Source: Cryptomeria japonica | Lineage: Eukaryota > Streptophyta > Pinopsida > Cupressales > Cupressaceae | Length of the DNA stretch: 64,000 nt | Assembly: GCF_030272615.1 (NCBI RefSeq) | Contig: NC_081410.1 | Location: 141,888,849-141,952,848, forward strand | Reading direction: 5' to 3' | Part shown: one piece after another, positions 58,112-64,000 of the stretch | Numbering within the stretch: the stretch's first letter is position 1 | Layout of the letters: each line of letters begins with the position of its first letter | Notes under the pieces: generated by a model | Seen by the model: only the letters and a program-made list of their open reading frames with translations | Told to the model about the DNA's origin: nothing | Database searches by the model: none | Translations under genes and position numbers: made by a program

Positions 58112-61100
58112 ATGGGGCCCAAGATCCAAGGTCCCATAGTTGTCAAGAATGTAGAAAAGCCCTCACTAAAATACTCTTTGACTCCCAAAGTCACTTCTGA
58201 ACCGGATGACAAAACTGCCTTTTCACTCATCGCGGACAGAGTGTTACTAGTCGAAGATGTGAGATTCTTCACCAAATGTCGTGTTGCAGAACTTGGTCAT
58301 GTTGAAAACAAAGACACCTATGATGAGCTGTGTACTGATGGTAAATTGAACAACAAGTATGAGCACATCAAAATCAAGGGATTAAATGAAGCCCTAACCT
58401 ATCCCCCTGTGTTCAAACCCCAGTGGGTCAAGTTTGTTCTAAGCAGAGTTCATGATGATTTCATGTGGCTAGAAGAGCAACCATTTAAGATTACTAAGGA
58501 AATCATTCATCTAATTACCGGTTACCCTATCTATGATCATGACCGAGCCCAGAAGATGATATCACAGAAGGAATTGATCAGTTTAACCAGAGTGGAATCT
58601 GATTGCAGAGGATTGAAACTAAATAATGTCACTGATGAAGAACTAAAATTTGCCATTAGAGTAATGGGCTACTGTTTCTTCCAATCGGCAAGGGAAAATA
58701 GTGTTCCTTGTGCAGCAGTAGACCTAACATACAAAATTGTGAAAAAGGGAATGAAAATTGATCTATGTGAGGTATTGCTGAAGAACCTATTTGAAAATCT
58801 AAACACCATTAGGAAGCCGAAGAAGAACAACTCGGCTAATACTCTAAAGTTTGGATCATTACTGGTATGCATGTTTTTCTATTTTGAAAAATTCTTTCCA
58901 TCAGTCGGTAAAGTTGTTTGGGAACTACACCAACCAATCACCCATCAGATAAATGACTTCATCAAGAAGTTAGGTGATAATTTCAATGATATTATGGATG
59001 ATTACTTTAGTAAATTTCAAGAGAAAATACATAATAGATATAGGATTCCACCCCAGCTAGTAGAGAAATACAAAAATGATATATGTTTTGAAGTTGACAC
59101 CGATTACTGTTATGTGAATGTTGTGGAACCGAGGACTCAATCTTTGTCACCAATGGGTTACGAGATTGATTTTGACATCACAAAATAGCAAATTGATGCA
59201 TTTCTTACATTGCCTAGACATGCTACCGAGCTGAGGTATGGTACCTATGAGGAAGTAAAGGAAAAAGTAAAGATGAACATTGTAGTACCCAAAGCTACAA
59301 GAAAGGCATAAAAAATGATTAAGGCAAATTCGGAGAAGACTCTTCCTCTACAACTGTCAAAGGAACCATTGCCATTACCGAAGAGGAATTTGAAGCCCAA
59401 GAGGCAGCTATAACATTAAGCACTGAATTGCCTAAGGGTAAAGTGTTGAAGAGAAAGAAACAGGACACATCAAAGGCCTCACCGACTCCACCTCCAGTAA
59501 AGTGACCTAACACTACAACATCTGCAGCCTCACCGAGTAAGAAAACAAAAGGTGCTACTGTTCCCAAGGTAACAAAGAAATACAAGAAATCTACACGGAG
59601 ACTCATTTTGGCAAAAGAGTCGAGTGATACTGAATCAGAGGATGCAAGCAAATTCCAGATTGTCAAGAGCAAGAAGGTAAATATACATAGTGTTGAAAAC
59701 TTCTGTGCTAATCTGAAAGAATATGGTGGATTTGGAGGATTTAGATATGTCAAGTATGAAACCAGGAACAATGATGAAAAGAGACAAATTGAAGAAGCTG
59801 TCATCTGCACACTTCTAAAGTTCCAGTTAGCTCCATTGGAACTAGCTAAGTCACTTCCAAATGAACTGTATCTGCATATTGATAATAGGTGGAAGTATGC
59901 AATGGACTCAGAGAAACAAATCAGAGAGAGAAGTCTGGTTCATTTATTTCCTGACATTTCAGTCGCTGAAATAAAGGAACATCTGACAACTTACAATTCA
60001 AAGTTTCTTGTCAAACAGAGAACCTTAAAACTGATGAATGGGCTATATATTGAAGTTGAAAAGGAGACTAAAGCAAAGTGGCAGGAAATCTTCAAAATCA
60101 AGGATGCCGATGAGCAACCTATAGTTGAAATCATTGATGTCACCGAGCATGATCCTGATGTCACCGAGCAAGGTCCTGATGCTACCGAACAAGACCTTGC
60201 TGACACCATTCAAATAGATGAAGATGTCATGGATTCAGAGGCACTAGAATAGGAAATGATAGAAGGCACTGCATATGCAAAACTTGTATCTAGTGAATCA
60301 ATCTTGGAACAAGTTCAGCCTTATCCACTGGTCAAGCAACCTGTCTCAACTGAAACTCCTTAGGATACAGATCAAGGCACTGAAGGTCACAAGTCTACAG
60401 CAAGAGAAGGTACTACTCAAGAACAGACATCTCAAGAACCTTCTAACATCGAGACTGTTGCAACTGAGACAAAGAGTACCAAGACACCAAAGGACTCTAC
60501 AGAGGCTAAAGAAACCGATCAAAGTGTTGCTTCTACCGAGCAACCTACCGAGGGTCATCAAGCCTCACAAGCCCTTGTCTTAGTTCCATCGGTGAAAGGT
60601 AAAGAAAAGAAAATGAAAAAGCATAGTTTTAAAGTTGATTTGTCAAAACCAATAGTGTTGCCCAATGTAGACATATCAAAATTGAAAGGGCAAGCACTCA
60701 TTGATTTCGGTGAACTGTGCAAAGCAAAGGCCGAACAAGAGAAGCAATGGCCATTCAAAAGAAAAATAAAGTACTTTAGAAGGTAAAAACACTCCTAATA
60801 GATATGCTACCTGAAGCTACAGTATCAACTGATGCAGCCATCCATATTCAACTGGATGAACTCCTAACAAAGATAGAGACATCTGGAGTAGATGCATCGG
60901 AGTATTTGAGCAAGCTGAAAGACAAAGAGCTCACTGCAAAAATGATAGAAGAGGTACAAAAAGCTATAGCTATTGGAAAAGTTAAACTTGTCAAATTTAT
61001 TGCTGAGTTGACCCCTCAACTCAAGCACATTCATTATTTATTTCAGAAACTCTACACATTTTCTTTATTCATTAAAGACATTAAGAATAAAACATAGGCA

Positions 61101-61487
61101 ATTGAGAAAGAGATCATCGATCTCTTAAGCAAGTTGACCATTAAGCCAAATTCAATTCAGAATTTTTATACAAGGTTACAACAGCTTATGGCTCAACAAT
61201 TGGACTTAAGAAATGAAGAACACAAGATCAGGATGGACATAATGACCCTTCAGACATTATTCCTTCCACATCTTTCATCGGTCCAAGAACAGATCAACCG
61301 AGCCACATACTTATCTACTACTCAAGAGGGAAGCACTCTAGATGGCTTAATATCACTATTGGCTGATATTCAAGCGCATCATTCTTTAATGAACAGTGTA
61401 AAGGATGCACTCTCTGTCGCTCTCACCGATGCCCGGACCAAGTACAAATCCATTTTTGATCAGTTACCACCCCCGAATGGTAATTAA
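58112..61487 (+). pseudogene. ORF2: long protein of unknown function, frameshifted
   Basis: Block 1 (58112-59188) starts MGPKIQGPIVVKNVEKPSLK and is a clean 358-codon globular-looking domain with FFTKCRVAELGHVENKDTY, FKPQWVKFVLSRVHDDFMWL and ITKEIIHLITGYP. Block 2 (about 59330-60786, another frame) is Lys/Ser/Thr-rich then helical, with VTEHDPDVTEQGPDATEQD acidic repeats. Block 3 (60804-61487, third frame) is a coiled coil ending FDQLPPPNGN. Shifts near 59330 and 60790 and several stops break it, so about 1,100 codons originally. No RT, integrase or protease residues. Block 1 recalls uncharacterised plant transposon-associated proteins, but I cannot name a family. Confidence 0.65.
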
Positions 61488-61868
61488 GTTCTTGATGTTT
61501 GTCAAAAAGGGGGAGTAATATGATATAGTCTTGGGAGAGTAATACAATATATTTGGGGAGTGATACAGTATTGAGAGAATGGTATAGTATTCAGAGTATA
61601 GTATACAGGGGGAGTATACCGAGCAGAGTAAGCAGAGTATCCAAGAGCAGTAAACCGCGTAGTGTACAGGACAGTAAGCAAAGTACAGAACAGATCACCA
61701 AGCATGCAAAATTAGAGTTTTGTACAGTATATCGATAAGGGGAGTATATCTGATATATTATATTATTGACTATTGTATATACTGTCAGTATAGTCAAATT
61801 TTGCAAGTATATAGATTTTTGAGTTATAACTTTGAAAGTAGTTTTTTGTCAAACATCTCAACTAATGT

Positions 61869-61881
61869 CAAAAGGGGAGAT
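61869..61881 (+). other. polypurine tract
   Basis: CAAAAGGGGAGAT immediately before the 3' LTR. A second purine run, AAAAAGGGGGAG, lies at about 61504-61515, just past the ORF2 stop. Confidence 0.8.
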
Positions 61882-63008
61882 TGTTACTACTTATCAGATT
61901 GCCATTAGTTTTATGTCAAAGTTATACTATATACTCTAGTTGGTTATCTATTATTGAGATATTCAGTCGGTATGCACAGTCTAGTCGGTTACAGAAGAGA
62001 GCAGCCACAGAACGCAGTATACACCGAGCTGTCTACCAAGTATCATTTCATGTCTACTGAGCAACAAAGATGACACACCGAGTGAAATGTGTTACCAGAT
62101 TCATTGAACCTGGACATGCATATGAAAACGTGTTACAAGATCGAGGCACATCTAACCATTATCATATTGGAAATTGCACTTAAAGATTGTGTATGATTTT
62201 GATGTCATCTAACCAATGAAATAATTTGCATGGTTATTCATTCAATAAATCGTGTTTACAAGATCGAAGCAATGAATTGGATCACCATCATAAGAGATCT
62301 ATTTATACAGCATGAGTTAAGAGTTAAAGAGGTGTGTGCATGAGTGTAAGAAGACTGTTATAGAGACACAGAGGTCACTAAGAAGGTTTTCAGAGAACAG
62401 TCAAAGAACAGAGTAAACAAAAGGGTTTACCGAGTTACTATATGGGTTACCGAGGTATGCTATAAGCAAGGTAATCTTATTCTGAGCACATAGAATTTGC
62501 TATAACATTCAAGATGTAAAGTTGCAGATATTTGTAATAATTTTATTGTAATATTTTGAAGTTGTAAGAGAAACCTTTAACAGGGTAAAAGACTCTAATC
62601 AAGTCTATAAATTGCAAAGCCTCTAACCAGGTGTAGCATTTAGATGAAGTGTTGTAAAATCCTTTAGCAAGGTATATCTAACAGATCTTGTTACTCCTAA
62701 CAGGGTATGCTATCAGAAATAGCTAAACATGTAGCTCTAACCGAGCACTCTTTATTATTGCAGTAGTGAAGTTGTGGGTGCCATCCCCACCGCAGTTTTT
62801 CTCTCTAACCAAGAGTTTCTGCGTAAACAAAATATATGTGTTATGGAGTGAATCATGTATGATTGTTATCTATTTGATTTAGCTTTATATTATGTTACTG
62901 CACTATTCGGTTTATGTATAACAGTAAAGTTATTGTTGAAGAAATGTTTTGAAGTACTGATTCACCCCTCCCCTCACAGTACATTAGCTTTCCATATTGG
63001 GCCTAACA
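61882..63008 (+). repeat. 3' LTR
   Basis: Same ends as the 5' copy, followed by ATGGA (63009-63013). Differs by scattered substitutions and a short deletion. Confidence 0.9.
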
Positions 63009-63013
63009 ATGGA

Positions 63014-63580
63014 GGCCACATATGGATCCTTGCTAGACATAGGTGTATTATTTTGATCATGCTTAGGAGTAGTGCCTTGTTTCTCTATAGATGAGTCATT
63101 AGGATCTTCATTTTCAATGATACCATTATCAAGGAGGTTTTGAATCTTTTGTTTTAGTTCCATGCAGTTTGAAGTCTTATGTTTGTTATGTCTATGATAT
63201 TCACAATAATTGCTCAAAAATTCACATCCCCGTGTACTCTTGTTAGGCAATATGATAAGATTGTGCTCAAGAAGCTCTTTCAAAGCTAACTCAATAGATT
63301 GCCCCAAAGGTGAAAACTGTCTATCTAAGGGATATTTGGAAGAAATGTCTTGTTTTCTTGGTGAAGGACTCATGTGATCTTCTTGAGATTTGGCTTTTGA
63401 TTTTCAATTATTTGTTGTTCCACCTTATGTAATCATTTTAGCATTCCTTGAAGTTTGTTGCTCCTAATATTATAAATTTGTTTCTCAAAAGGGGCCATTG
63501 ATTCATTTTGTCGAACTTGAATGTCATATATTTCTCTCTTGAGATCTTGAATTTATTGGGCCAAGGTAGCCATGGAGATT
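63014..63580 (-). pseudogene. Gypsy B Gag with CCHC-like knuckle
   Basis: The likely start is MATLAQ near 63574, broken by stops and a shift. From 63373 the frame is open: RQFSPLGQSIELALKELLEH and the knuckle CEYHRHNKHKTSNC (C-x2-H-x4-H-x4-C) followed by MELKQKIQNLLDNG. This block is typical of plant Gypsy Gag. The reading frame leaves at 63014 into the target duplication and resumes at 54995. Confidence 0.75.
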
Positions 63581-64000
63581 TATGATAGTTCTGATTTTTG
63601 ACCTAGGACAATGTATGAGACTCTAGATGGAATGAAAACCCTAAAATACAAAAGGGGAACTATTGGATATGAGTGAAATTGGGATGCAACTAAGGATCAA
63701 TGTAAAGATGCAATCTATGTGATAGGAAAGTGATGTATTGCTAAACCCTTAATGGGATATGAGAATGAATGATGTTTGATGCAAGGACTAAGGATACTCT
63801 AGGTCTGAAAATATTTCCAATGTGAGGTTTGACTTGTGCTATGATGGATAGACACAAGGATAAGTGATCAAAGAGAGGGGATGCTATGATAGGAGATGAT
63901 GAACTCCAAGCGAAATACCAACTCAAAGACACTGATAGGTTCCCTAAATCAAGGAAGATGCACCTCAAGTGATAAGGGTGATTGATGATCAAAAGTTGAT
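63581..64000 (-). other. upstream part of Gypsy B, leader or LTR
   Basis: No coding motif. In sense orientation this precedes the gag start, so it should be untranslated leader or 5' LTR, but no LTR end or primer site is visible before the window ends. Confidence 0.4.

Larger units (their letters stand above)
55001..63008 (+). mobile_element. two-ORF non-autonomous LTR retrotransposon, 8.0 kb, intact ends
   Basis: LTRs 55001-56142 (1,142 bp) and 61882-63008 (1,127 bp; about 15 bp shorter near the CACCGAGT word) are very similar, with TG...CA ends and ATGGA on both sides. Primer site TGGTATCAGAGCTT and a purine tract before the 3' LTR are present. The interior encodes a coiled-coil, multi-knuckle Gag-like protein and a second long ORF of unknown type. 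No protease, integrase, RT or RNase H motif was found in either strand. Confidence 0.9.

Noticed and set aside
58112-61487. ORF2 as an independent host gene
   Set aside because: It lies fully inside paired LTRs with primer site, polypurine tract and target duplication, on the element's sense strand.

Overview
The window is plant nuclear DNA, most likely from a gymnosperm and probably a conifer. This rests on a chloroplast-type tryptophan synthase beta gene split by a 23.8 kb first intron, very low gene density, and nested, mostly decayed LTR retrotransposons. Species cannot be read from the sequence. There is no sign of bacterial or organellar DNA.

Layout. (1) 1761-27685, minus strand: one host gene, tryptophan synthase beta subunit (TSB), in five exons. 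Exons 2-5 lie at 1761-3550 and exon 1, with the transit peptide, at 27317-27685. (2) Intron 1 (3551-27316) holds, in order: an old Copia pol relic (4380-5571, continued at 13450-13968), split by a gag-only LTR element with paired 2.28 kb LTRs and TSD GGATC (5572-13444); a 3.66 kb solo LTR with TSD AGTTG carrying two minisatellites (13969-17627); a microsatellite; a Gypsy LTR-PBS-gag relic on the minus strand (19471-21858); a solo LTR with TSD AGGAA (22287-23853); a Gypsy LTR interrupted by a hAT-like miniature element (24203-24961); and a decayed Gypsy RT (26040-26970). (3) Upstream of TSB: about 0.75 kb plus 0.35 kb of DNA saturated with the 8-mer GGGATAAG on both strands, split by a non-autonomous LTR element with 521 bp LTRs and TSD GTTTC (29605-35190). 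That element carries a fragment of a pentatricopeptide-repeat gene. (4) 35556-44091: a Gypsy element with an RNase H domain between protease and RT, itself interrupted by a solo LTR and then by a Copia element (44092 to about 48560) with an internal integrase deletion. (5) 48561-53152: mostly unassigned, with one broken ORF of unknown identity. (6) 53153-64000: a second, minus-strand Gypsy gag region split by an 8.0 kb LTR element (55001-63008, TSD ATGGA). That element encodes a multi-zinc-knuckle Gag-like protein and a second long unknown ORF, but no pol.

How the parts fit. Only TSB looks like a host gene that could work, and its last exon start departs from the family pattern. Everything else is a layered record of insertions. 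Five insertions show TG...CA ends and matching 5 bp target duplications, so relative order can be read. The most unusual items are the two-ORF, pol-less LTR element, the GGGATAAG array, and the protease-RNase H-RT order.
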